Shown: positions 38,248-46,362 of the stretch, in pieces
How positions within the stretch are numbered: position 1 is the first letter of the stretch
How the letters are laid out: each line of letters begins with the position of its first letter
NCBI GenBank assembly: GCA_009773555.1
Contig: WSXZ01000018.1
Span: 1-64,000, forward strand
Reading direction: 5' to 3'
Length of the DNA: 64,000 bases
Source of the DNA: Methylocystaceae bacterium
GTDB lineage: Bacteria > Pseudomonadota > Alphaproteobacteria > Rhizobiales > Beijerinckiaceae
Notes under the pieces: model-generated
What the model was told of the DNA's origin: nothing
The model's input: the letters and a program-made list of their open reading frames with translations, nothing else
The model's database searches: none
Made by a program: the position numbers and the translations under genes

Positions 38248-38420
38248 AAGAAGAGCTGGAGGAAAATTTCTCCGCTTTCGCCTCGACTATAACGCCGATC
38301 GTCTGGAAGCATTGGCGAGCGAGCGCGCCGCCGAATGGGAGCGCGTCGGCAAGGCCGCCTTCCTCACGCTCGACGAACAGCGCGAAGCATTGGGCTACGG
38401 CCCGGCGCCCAAAGAAGCGC
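38177..38420 (+). repeat. portal gene fragment, copy 3 (internal deletion ENFS to FRLDY)
   Basis: SGALVYAGPEGAHLTDEQFSRLKEELEENFS then FRLDYNADRLEALASERAAEWERVGKAAFLTLDEQREALGYGPAPKEALVAKRD. Confidence 0.85.
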
Positions 38421-39106
38421 TCGTCGCCAAACGCGATGCCACGCTGGAGCGCCGCTATAGCCCGGATCAGCCGCGCGTGCCGGCGGGAAGTTCCGGCGGC
38501 GGGCAATGGACAGGCGACGGGGGCGGCGGAGATTCTGGAGTCGGATCTAGCGGCGCGCGAGATGATCGCGCGCGGCGGCGGGACGCGGAGGACCGAGTCC
38601 GGACCGCGATGAACGCGAATCCGAATGTCGCGAGTGACGCCGATTCGGCGATCTCAAGCGTTCGGCACCGTTCCTTCGAAGTCGATCTAGCCGAAGAACA
38701 AGGCGGAGATCATGAAGGTCACGGATACAGCGAGCACGTTGGAAAAACTGAAGATTATCTGCGCAATCGGGTTCGCAACAGCTTGCAAGGAAACAGATAC
38801 CTGGGCCAAGCGGATACAAGAGCCGGGTCATTTACGTCTTTGGAGGCCGCCAACAAATTGGTAAACTCAACACTCTCCCAGAATCGATCAATAGTTGAAG
38901 CGGTGATCAAAGGGCAAATCGGAAAGGCGAGGATCCAATCAATTTTCCGGTCCGAGACCGGGATTGAAGCCTATACAGACAAACCATGGGATCCGAGTGC
39001 GCCCATTACCATCAGGGATACCTTCGGAGTCGCAGTCATAATCCTGAGAAACATCAAATCCCCGAGAGGCTTTTCGATCGTAACTGCGTTTCCATTCTCG
39101 GATTAG
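38312..39106 (+). CDS. portal C-terminal fragment + linker + RNase A/CdiA-CT-like toxin module 3
   Basis: RYSPDQPRVPAGSSGGGQWTGDGGGG...HEGHGYSEHVGKTEDYLRNRVRN...SFTSLEAANKLVNSTL...FSIVTAFPFSD. Confidence 0.72.
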   Translation: MASERAAEWERVGKAAFLTLDEQREALGYGPAPKEALVAKRDATLERRYSPDQPRVPAGSSGGGQWTGDGGGGDSGVGSSGARDDRARRRDAEDRVRTAMNANPNVASDADSAISSVRHRSFEVDLAEEQGGDHEGHGYSEHVGKTEDYLRNRVRNSLQGNRYLGQADTRAGSFTSLEAANKLVNSTLSQNRSIVEAVIKGQIGKARIQSIFRSETGIEAYTDKPWDPSAPITIRDTFGVAVIILRNIKSPRGFSIVTAFPFSD

Positions 39107-39116
39107 GGAGCGGCTC

Positions 39117-39473
39117 GTGGCCAAAAATTTTCCGCAAATATTCGAATCCATATGTCTCTCGATTGACCTTGGATTCTATTACAAGCACGCCTCTAAGAAG
39201 CCTTGGAGCGATATTGACGGGTTGCTGCAAAATGTCATCGCCGACGCCTTAGCTCCATACGATCGATCGGAGCTAATCACTTTACGCGACTATCTTGACG
39301 AACTTCTCGGTTCCAACGATCCGGCGGAGGTTCTGACAGAAACCTGGAACAGGATGAAGCCATTGACAGCGTTTTTCGGAGACGCGGAGGACGCCTCTGC
39401 AGATACCGGGATCGTTCACGTGTTCAAACAGGTTCGTCGCGCTATCGAGGAGAAGCTAACGAGCACGGAATAA
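39117..39473 (+). CDS. putative immunity protein 3
   Basis: 118 aa acidic protein directly after toxin module 3; size and layout similar to immunity 1/2. Confidence 0.5.
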   Translation: MAKNFPQIFESICLSIDLGFYYKHASKKPWSDIDGLLQNVIADALAPYDRSELITLRDYLDELLGSNDPAEVLTETWNRMKPLTAFFGDAEDASADTGIVHVFKQVRRAIEEKLTSTE

Positions 39474-39489
39474 CCATCCTTCTTAAAAG

Positions 39490-40110
39490 CGCCGCTCGCC
39501 GCCGCGCAAGTGGCGCTCGACACGCATAACGCCGCGAGTTTCTGGAACAAGGCGCTGCTCGACAATTCGGCGCGCCCTTCGGGCGCCCTCGTCTATGCGG
39601 GGCCGGAAGGCGCGCATCTCACCGACGAGCAGTTCTCGAGGCTGAAAGAAGAGCTGGAGGAAAATTTCTCCGTCGAAGGCGGGCTCGACTGGAAGGCGCT
39701 GTCGCTTTCGCCAAAAGATATGGATTTTACTGAGTCGAAAGCAGGCGCGGCGCGCGAGATCGCGCTCGCCTTCGGCGTGCCGCCGCTCCTGCTGGGCCTG
39801 CCCGGCGACAACACGTTCAGCAATTACGCCGAGGCCAATCGCGCCTTCTGGCGCCAGACCGTTCTGCCGCTCGTCGCGCGCGTGCAGAAGAGCTTTCAGG
39901 CCTGGCTGCAGCCGGGCTTCGGTTCCTTTCGCCTCGACTATAACGCCGATCGGCTCGAAGCCTTGGCGAGCGAGCGCGCAAGCGAATGGGAGCGCGTCGG
40001 CAAGGCCGCTTTCCTGACGCTCGACGAACAGCGCGAGGCGCTGGGCTATGGCCCGGCGCCGAAGGAGGCGCTCTTCGCCAAACGCGATCTTGCGTTGGAG
40101 CGCCGCTATA
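39490..40110 (+). repeat. portal gene fragment, copy 4 (longest downstream copy; 30-nt in-frame internal deletion)
   Basis: AAQVALDTHNAASFWNKALLDNSARPSGALVYAGPEGAHL through AFLTLDEQREALGYGPAPKEALFAKRD. Confidence 0.9.
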
Positions 40111-41009
40111 GCCCGGATCAGCCGCGCGTCCCGGCGGGAAGTTCCGGCGGCGGGCAATGGACGAGCGGCGGGGGCGGCGGAGATTCGGGAGGCGGCTCTA
40201 GCGGCGGGCGAGATGATCGCACGCGGCGGCGGGATGTGGAGGACCGAGTCCGGACGGCGCTGAACGCCAATCCGAATGTCGCGAGCGACGCGGACAACCC
40301 CATCACGCGCGTGCAAAGTCGGCGCGTCGGGGGCGGTGCCGGCGCCACGCCGGCGCAGTTCGCAAGAGAGACAATCACGGCGGAGCGCGCCGCACGAGCG
40401 ATGACGCGCGTGCAAGAACTCGATCCCGACTGGCGACCGCCGCAAACTCTCATCGATCCGGAGAACATCGAACATCGCATCGAACGCAATGAAAGCGATT
40501 TCAGCGAGGCGGACGCGCGCTACGCCGAGCTTCTGCGCGCAAAGTTCGGCGACAACATGCCGCCGCGCGATTCATTTCGTCGGCTGCGGACACGAGAATC
40601 GGTGATCGAAGAATTTTATCCATCTGGCGTTACAGGCCCGGAACAGGATCGGATCGATAGTCTGGCGCGAGATCCCGCATCGCCCCGTCAGCCCCGCTGG
40701 CCAGAGGTCGCGACAATATTGCGGTTGGAGAAAGAGACTGGCAGGCCCTTTAAGAGGTCAAGCGCCTCTGGCGCAGATTTCCAGAACGAGTTTGGTCAAA
40801 CATGGGATGCGGTAGGAAGCGATGCATCAGATCAGTTTTTCAATTACGAAGAGTTTACGAACCGCCTCAATAGGAAGCTGAGCAATCGTGCGGTTGACCG
40901 ATACGTCGTTGATCTTTCAGGCCTGGGCGGCAAGAATGCTGCAAGAGTATTGAGCTACATTTGGGGACTGCCCGTTGAAACACAGGCGCGCATTAGAGTT
41001 CTGAGGTGA
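39510..41009 (+). CDS. portal fragment + linker + nuclease-like polymorphic toxin domain (module 4, different family)
   Basis: RVPAGSSGGGQWTSGGGGGDSGGGSSGG linker; C-terminal FGQTWDAVGSDASDQFFNYEEFTNRLNRKLSNRAVDRYVVDLSGLGGKNAARVLSYIWGLPVETQARIRVL. Confidence 0.7.
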   Translation: MALDTHNAASFWNKALLDNSARPSGALVYAGPEGAHLTDEQFSRLKEELEENFSVEGGLDWKALSLSPKDMDFTESKAGAAREIALAFGVPPLLLGLPGDNTFSNYAEANRAFWRQTVLPLVARVQKSFQAWLQPGFGSFRLDYNADRLEALASERASEWERVGKAAFLTLDEQREALGYGPAPKEALFAKRDLALERRYSPDQPRVPAGSSGGGQWTSGGGGGDSGGGSSGGRDDRTRRRDVEDRVRTALNANPNVASDADNPITRVQSRRVGGGAGATPAQFARETITAERAARAMTRVQELDPDWRPPQTLIDPENIEHRIERNESDFSEADARYAELLRAKFGDNMPPRDSFRRLRTRESVIEEFYPSGVTGPEQDRIDSLARDPASPRQPRWPEVATILRLEKETGRPFKRSSASGADFQNEFGQTWDAVGSDASDQFFNYEEFTNRLNRKLSNRAVDRYVVDLSGLGGKNAARVLSYIWGLPVETQARIRVLR

Positions 41010-41013
41010 AAAT

Positions 41014-41421
41014 ATGTCGTCTCTCGTTACTTTCGACGCTATCGACAAGGAATGGCTGCCAATTTCCCGAGGGCAGTTCGAAGCCATATTGGGAGGAGCC
41101 TACGAACTCTATCTCGATCGCAACAAGGCGCCGCGCTTCGCCAAAGTCTTGTGGCCAAAAGTGCTTGGCTTCCTTCACGACGGCTGGCCCGACAAACACG
41201 AGTTTCCCGACGGAAAAGGTCTGGACTTTCTTGAATTCAGCGACTACCCGCGCGAGGAACGGATTGAATTGTTGCGTGCGATGGAGGCCTATTACGCCGA
41301 CTTCCAGCGCGATCAACTCGATCCTGGGCTGACCTGGATGCGCGAGCGCAAGGAGATTTTCACCCCTGCTTTCGAGGAAGTGATCGGACTGATGCGTGAG
41401 GAGCTCGCGGCGACATCGTAA
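41014..41421 (+). CDS. putative immunity protein 4
   Basis: 135 aa, 4 nt after toxin module 4 stop. Confidence 0.5.
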   Translation: MSSLVTFDAIDKEWLPISRGQFEAILGGAYELYLDRNKAPRFAKVLWPKVLGFLHDGWPDKHEFPDGKGLDFLEFSDYPREERIELLRAMEAYYADFQRDQLDPGLTWMRERKEIFTPAFEEVIGLMREELAATS

Positions 41422-41490
41422 ACGGTGTGCGCAGACCTCTTGGGTCATCGACCAAAAGGGTAAACTCCACTACCTCTTTGGAGGCCGGTA

Positions 41491-41799
41491 ATGTCCACCT
41501 GCTTTTTTTTCGATAGCGCCTTGCCGCTCGACCAGACCAAGGAGCTGCTCTCCCAAGCTCGTGAAAAATATCGAGACATTCTCCGCTACTTCTGGCTTTC
41601 GGAAGTCGAAGAAGCGAGGCCTCCTAATATTGAAGACGACGCCGAATACGGTTTCGATCCAAAATGTACCTTCCTGATCGAATGGAACAAAGAACGCTCG
41701 GAACTGCTCGAACTCATCCCCGCGATCTTTTATGAGGCGTTCGGCAAGGAGAATATCCTTGTACGCGACAACAACTACGACGTGGTCCCACCTCTCTAG
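41491..41799 (+). CDS. putative orphan immunity protein 5
   Basis: 102 aa acidic ORF with no toxin-like ORF immediately upstream, inside the cassette array. Confidence 0.4.
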   Translation: MSTCFFFDSALPLDQTKELLSQAREKYRDILRYFWLSEVEEARPPNIEDDAEYGFDPKCTFLIEWNKERSELLELIPAIFYEAFGKENILVRDNNYDVVPPL

Positions 41800-41811
41800 A
41801 TAGGTGATTGC

Positions 41812-41998
41812 CGGCGCGGCGCGCGAGATCGCGCTCGCCTTCGGCGTGCCGCCGCTGCTGTTGGGCCTGCCCGGCGACAACACCTTCAGCAATTACGCCG
41901 AGGCCAATCGCGCCTCTGGCGCCAGACCGTGCTGCCGCTCGTCGCGCGCGTGCAGAAGAGCTTTCAGGCCTGGCTGTGGTCGGGCTTCGCGTCGGGAA
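41812..41998 (+). repeat. portal gene fragment, copy 5 (frameshifted remnant)
   Basis: AGAAREIALAFGVPPLLLGLPGDNTFSNYAEANRA then 1-nt deletion relative to other copies. Confidence 0.88.
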
Positions 41999-42006
41999 TG
42001 ACTGAC
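41991..42006. repeat. remnant end of MITE/REP-like repeat (copy E)
   Basis: gtcgggaatgactgaca abutting portal copy 5. Confidence 0.4.
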
Positions 42007-42040
42007 AAACGCGCCGCCGGCCGGAAATACGAAACCGCCC

Positions 42041-42229
42041 ATGTCCGACATTCTGAACGCCATCTTGGAACGCGGCGATCTCGCGCATCTTGCGCTGTTT
42101 CTGTGGGCCTGCGCCGCCACCGCGCAAGCTCATTTCGCTTTGCGGGAACTCGGCGAGGCGACGCGCCGCCTCGACGCCTTTGTGCGCGAACTCGCGCGCT
42201 TCAACCGACGCTGCAGGAGCGATCCATGA
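42041..42229 (+). CDS. small GTA-cluster hypothetical protein
   Basis: 62 aa, hydrophobic N-terminal half, ATGA overlap with next ORF. Confidence 0.55.
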   Translation: MSDILNAILERGDLAHLALFLWACAATAQAHFALRELGEATRRLDAFVRELARFNRRCRSDP

Positions 42230-42402
42230 GTCAGAACAATTGGCTGCCGCATTTCTTCAAGCGTCCGCGCGCGCGCCATGCGCGCATGCGGGACGATCCT
42301 TCCGCCGTCTTCAAGACCTTCGTCGAATTGCTGGCGCAATTGCGCGCCGACGCCCGCGCGGCGAACCATACGCCAATTAATGCTCAGGCGGAGAAAAGCT
42401 GA
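42226..42402 (+). CDS. small GTA-cluster hypothetical protein
   Basis: MSQNNWLPHFFKRPRARHARMRDDPSAVFKTFVELLAQLRADARAANHTPINAQAEKS; start overlaps previous stop. Confidence 0.5.
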   Translation: MSQNNWLPHFFKRPRARHARMRDDPSAVFKTFVELLAQLRADARAANHTPINAQAEKS

Positions 42403-43013
42403 TGACGGCGCTACAAAAAACGACGCCGAGTGCGGGCGCGCCGGAAATCAAGCGCGCCGAACTGCCGCTGTTGCGGTCGAATGAGGCCGGCGCCTTCTCG
42501 GGTTACGCCAGTCTCTTCGGCGTGGTTGATTCAGGCGGCGACATGGTGATGACCGGCGCCTTCGCGCGCTCGCTCATCAAGCGCGGCGCGCCGGGCGTGA
42601 AAATGCTGTGGCAGCATAACGCGGCCGAGCCGATCGGGCTTTGGACCTCGATCGTCGAAGATGCGCGCGGCCTCAAAGTCGAAGGCCGCCTCGATCTTTC
42701 GGTTGCGCGGGCGCGCGAGGCGCTGTCGCTGATGCGCAAAGGCGCGATCGACGGCCTCTCCATCGGCTTTCGCACGCGGCGCGCCACGACCGAAAAATCG
42801 AGCGGCGTGCGCCGCCTGCATGAAATCGATCTGTGGGAGATTTCCATCGTCACCTTTCCGATGCTGCCGCAGGCGCGCATTGGCGCGGTGAAGCAAAGTC
42901 GCAGTGACGCGTCACGCATGGAGGCGCTTGGCGCGAAGCTCTCGCGCCTGAGGGCGCAGCGCGCCGCGCTTGACTTCGCGCATGCGCTGCGGCGCGCCGC
43001 CGCGCGCTGCTGA
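42402..43013 (+). CDS. HK97-family prohead protease
   Basis: AGAFSGYASLFGVVDSGGDMVMTGAFARSL, MLWQHNAAEPIG, GLSIGFRT, EIDLWEISIVTFPM. Confidence 0.92.
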   Translation: MTALQKTTPSAGAPEIKRAELPLLRSNEAGAFSGYASLFGVVDSGGDMVMTGAFARSLIKRGAPGVKMLWQHNAAEPIGLWTSIVEDARGLKVEGRLDLSVARAREALSLMRKGAIDGLSIGFRTRRATTEKSSGVRRLHEIDLWEISIVTFPMLPQARIGAVKQSRSDASRMEALGAKLSRLRAQRAALDFAHALRRAAARC

Positions 43014-43166
43014 CCGACGCAGAAGAGAACAATCGTATCGATTCCCGCCTTGCCGTCGGGCGCAAATCAGCTCTCCAGACGGTCTTTCCCAAGCGCGCGG
43101 ACTTCCCGGCGACACCAGCCGCGGGGCGCTTTTCCGCGCGCCGCGCTCAAACACGAGGCTCTATAC

Positions 43167-44393
43167 ATGTCAGCAGTTGAAACGAAATCCGCCGGCGACG
43201 ATATTCTCGCCGATCTCAATCGCGCCTTCAGCGCCTTTAAAGAGACGAACGACGAGCGTTTGACGCAGCTCGAAAACCGCTTCGGCGCCGACGTCGTGAC
43301 CGAAGAGAAGCTCACGCGCATCGACCACGCGCTTGACGACACGAAGAGCCGGCTCGATCGCCTGGCGCTGGAAATGTCGCGGCCGCGCATTGGCGGCAAG
43401 ATCGTCGACGACCACAGCGGGCGCGAGCACAAAAGCGCCTTCAATCACTACATGCGCTCCGGCGAAGCCAGCGGCCTCAAAGCTCTCGAAGCCAAGGCGC
43501 TGTCGCGCGGCTCGGGCGCTGACGGCGGCTATCTCGTGCCGCTTCCAACCGAGCGGGACGTTCTGCGCAGACTCGCGAAGTTCTCGCCGATCCGCGCGAT
43601 CTCCAGCGTGCGCGAAATCTCCGGCGCGTCGCTGCGCCGCGCCTTTTCAACGACAGGTCCCGCCGCCGGATGGGTGGCGGAAGCCGATCCGCGCCCGCAG
43701 ACCAACAATCAGCAGCTCGCCGACATGACCTTCCCGGCGATGGAGCTTTACGCCATGCCGGCGGCGACACAGGCGCTGCTCGACGACGCCGTCGTCGACA
43801 TCGAGCAATGGATCGCCGAAGAGGTGCAAACCGCCTTCGCCGAACAGGAAGGCGCGGCCTTTGTCACTGGCGACGGGGTCAATAAGCCGAAGGGCTTTCT
43901 CTCCTATACGAGCGTCGCCGATTCAAGCTGGACCTGGGGCAATGTCGGCTATGTGGCGACGGGCGCCGCCGGCGCTTTCGCGGCGAGCGATCCTTCCGAC
44001 GCGCTCGTCAATCTCGTCTATGCGCTGCGCGCCGGCTTTCGCCAGAACGGCAAATTCGTCATGGGGCGGCGCGCGCAGTCGCTGGTGCGACAGTTCAAGA
44101 CGACGACGGGCGACTACATCTGGGCGCCGCCGGCGACCGCCGACGCCGGCGCTTCGCTGATGAATTTCCCCGTCGTTGAAGCGGAAGACATGCCGGACCC
44201 CGCCGCGAATTCTCTCTCCATCGCCTTCGGCGATTTCGAGCGCGGCTATGTGGTGGTGGACCGCGTCGGCATTCGCGTGCTGCGCGATCCCTACTCCGCC
44301 AAGCCCTACGTCCTTTTCTACACGACGAAGCGGGTCGGCGGCGGCGTGCAGAACTTCGAGGCGATCAAGCTGTTGAAATTCGCCGCGTCGTAA
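43167..44393 (+). CDS. HK97-family major capsid protein
   Basis: HMR-like prodomain then GSGADGGYLVPLPTERDVLRRLAKFSPIRAIS...DGVNKPKGFLSY...RDPYSAKPYVLFYTTKRVGGGV. Confidence 0.93.
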   Translation: MSAVETKSAGDDILADLNRAFSAFKETNDERLTQLENRFGADVVTEEKLTRIDHALDDTKSRLDRLALEMSRPRIGGKIVDDHSGREHKSAFNHYMRSGEASGLKALEAKALSRGSGADGGYLVPLPTERDVLRRLAKFSPIRAISSVREISGASLRRAFSTTGPAAGWVAEADPRPQTNNQQLADMTFPAMELYAMPAATQALLDDAVVDIEQWIAEEVQTAFAEQEGAAFVTGDGVNKPKGFLSYTSVADSSWTWGNVGYVATGAAGAFAASDPSDALVNLVYALRAGFRQNGKFVMGRRAQSLVRQFKTTTGDYIWAPPATADAGASLMNFPVVEAEDMPDPAANSLSIAFGDFERGYVVVDRVGIRVLRDPYSAKPYVLFYTTKRVGGGVQNFEAIKLLKFAAS

Positions 44394-44461
44394 CTCGCGG
44401 CGTCGAATCAACGGCCGCGATACACATCGCGGCCTACTCTCTCAACATCACAGGAACTGCG

Positions 44462-45037
44462 ATGCGACCGATGCTCATCGGCGCGCCGGCGATCGAGCCC
44501 GTCTCGCTCGCCGACGCAAAATCATGGTTGCGCGAAGACGGCTCGCAAGAAGATGAATTGATCCAGGCGCTGATCGTCGCCGCGCGCATGACGCTCGAGG
44601 CCTACACCCGGCGCTTCTTCCTCACGCAAAGCTGGCGCATGGTTTTCGACTGCTGGCCCACTTCGGTTGGCTCGAGCGCAACGCTCCGCATTCCCTTCGC
44701 GCCATTTCACTCGGTGACGGCGATCCGCGTGTTCGACGCCAACGACGCGCTGCAGACGCTCAACGCTGCGACCTATCGCGCGCCAAACTCTACCGAGGGC
44801 GGGCGCATCAACTTTACATCGACGCCGCCGGCGCCCGGTCGCGCGATCGACGGAATTGAGATCGACCTCATCGTCGGCTATGGCTCCCTCGCGAGTGACC
44901 TGCCGCAGCCCCTGCGCCAGGCAATTTTGACGCTCGTCGCGCATTGGCGCGAACATCGCGGCGATGGCGGCGACGAAGCTTTGCCGAAGACGGTCGCGCA
45001 ACTTGCGGCCCCATTTCGCCGGGAGCGGCTGCTGTGA
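44462..45037 (+). CDS. head-tail connector protein (GTA g6-like)
   Basis: VSLADAKSWLREDGSQEDELIQALIVAARMTLEAYTRRFFLTQSW. Confidence 0.85.
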   Translation: MRPMLIGAPAIEPVSLADAKSWLREDGSQEDELIQALIVAARMTLEAYTRRFFLTQSWRMVFDCWPTSVGSSATLRIPFAPFHSVTAIRVFDANDALQTLNAATYRAPNSTEGGRINFTSTPPAPGRAIDGIEIDLIVGYGSLASDLPQPLRQAILTLVAHWREHRGDGGDEALPKTVAQLAAPFRRERLL

Positions 45038-45363
45038 GCGTCTTTCCTCGGATCGGCGCCTTGCGCCACCGGGTGACGCTCGAGGCGTCGGTCGATGCGC
45101 CCGATGGCGTCGGCGGTTTTTCGCGCAGCTTTACGCCCGTCGCGACCCTTTGGGCGCGCATCGCGCCTTCCGGCGTGCACGAGGATTTTGTCGAGCAACG
45201 CGCCGAGCAGGCCGCAACTCTCGTCGTGACGATCCGCTGGCGTGACGATGTCTCAAAGGACATGCGCTTCGTCTATCGCGGTCGCAAGCTTCGCATCCAA
45301 TCTGTTATAGATCCCGATGAGCGTCGGCGATTTTTAATCTGCGCGTGCGAAGAGATCACTTAG
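45034..45363 (+). CDS. head closure protein (GTA g7-like)
   Basis: IGALRHRVTLEASVDAPDGVGGFSRSFTPVATLWARI. Confidence 0.82.
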   Translation: MSVFPRIGALRHRVTLEASVDAPDGVGGFSRSFTPVATLWARIAPSGVHEDFVEQRAEQAATLVVTIRWRDDVSKDMRFVYRGRKLRIQSVIDPDERRRFLICACEEIT

Positions 45364-45373
45364 AGGACTCGCT

Positions 45374-45781
45374 ATGAGCGCTTCACCCGTCATCGCGCTG
45401 CGCAAGGCGATCCGCGCCTATCTTCTCGCGGATGCAGGCTTCGCCGCCGCGTTCGGCCAAAAGCTTTACGACGAGGCCCCGCACGGAACCGAACCGCCCT
45501 ATGCGCTTTTTGGCGAAGCGCAGCTGCGCGACTGGTCCGCCGATCTCTCGCCGGGCGCGGAGCAGCTGTTCACGATTGGCGTTACGTCGACGACGCGCGG
45601 ACTGAGCGAGGCGCTCGAACTTGCCCAGCGCATCGCCGATCTCATCGATGAGTCTCCGCTCAATCTGCAGGACCATCGGCTGATCGACTTGCGCTTCCTC
45701 TCCATGGAGACGCGTCGCGATCAGAACGGCCGCTTCGCGCGGGTCAATCTGCGCTTTCGCGCCACGACCGAATATCTTTAA
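45374..45781 (+). CDS. DUF3168/tail terminator-like protein (GTA g8-like)
   Basis: IALRKAIRAYLLADAGFAAAFGQKLYDEAPHGTEPPYALFGEAQLRDW. Confidence 0.82.
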   Translation: MSASPVIALRKAIRAYLLADAGFAAAFGQKLYDEAPHGTEPPYALFGEAQLRDWSADLSPGAEQLFTIGVTSTTRGLSEALELAQRIADLIDESPLNLQDHRLIDLRFLSMETRRDQNGRFARVNLRFRATTEYL

Positions 45782-45790
45782 CGGAGCTCA

Positions 45791-46201
45791 ATGATGGCCG
45801 CCCAGAAAGGCAAGGATCTGCTCTTGAAAATTCATGACGGCGCGAGCTTCGTCACGGTGGCTGGCTTGCGCACGCGACGCCTCGCGCTGAACGCCGACAC
45901 GGTCGACGTGACCGACGCCGAGTCGGGCGGCCGCTGGCGCGAATTGCTCGACGGCGGAGGACTGAGGCGCGCAAGCGTCTCCGGGACAGGCGTGTTCAAG
46001 GACCAGTCGTCGGATGCGCTCCTGCGGCAGACCTTCTTCGACGGGCTGCTGCGCGAATGGCAGATCGTCATTCCGGATTTTGGCGTACTCTCGGGCCTGT
46101 TCCAGATCGCCAATCTCGATTACCGCGGCGAACATGCCGCCGAAGTGACCTTCGACATTTCGCTCGAGTCGGCGGGCGCGCTCGCCTTCGCGGCGTTGTG
46201 A
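45791..46201 (+). CDS. major tail protein (GTA g9-like)
   Basis: GKDLLLKIHDGASFVTVAGLRTRRLALNADTVDVTDAESGGRWRELLDGGG. Confidence 0.88.
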   Translation: MMAAQKGKDLLLKIHDGASFVTVAGLRTRRLALNADTVDVTDAESGGRWRELLDGGGLRRASVSGTGVFKDQSSDALLRQTFFDGLLREWQIVIPDFGVLSGLFQIANLDYRGEHAAEVTFDISLESAGALAFAAL

Positions 46202-46218
46202 GGTTTGAACGGCTCAAC

Positions 46219-46325
46219 TGTCATTCCCGGCGTGCGAAGCGCAATTCAGACCCCAGGGGCTAAATCCAACATGCGTGTTGCGACTCTGGATTCTCGGTCA
46301 GACCTTCCGCCCGCCGAGAATGACA
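46219..46325. repeat. MITE/REP-like palindromic repeat, copy B
   Basis: tgtcattcccggcgtgcgaagcg...ccgccgagaatgaca. Confidence 0.65.
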
Positions 46326-46362
46326 ATTCCAGATGGACCAGCGCATTTCATGTGAGGACACG

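Noticed and set aside
35020-42010. Interpretation as plain tandem duplication/assembly collapse of the portal gene
   Set aside because: Not fully excluded, but different unrelated ORFs between fragments, distinct fragment lengths and paralogous downstream genes argue against a pure artefact
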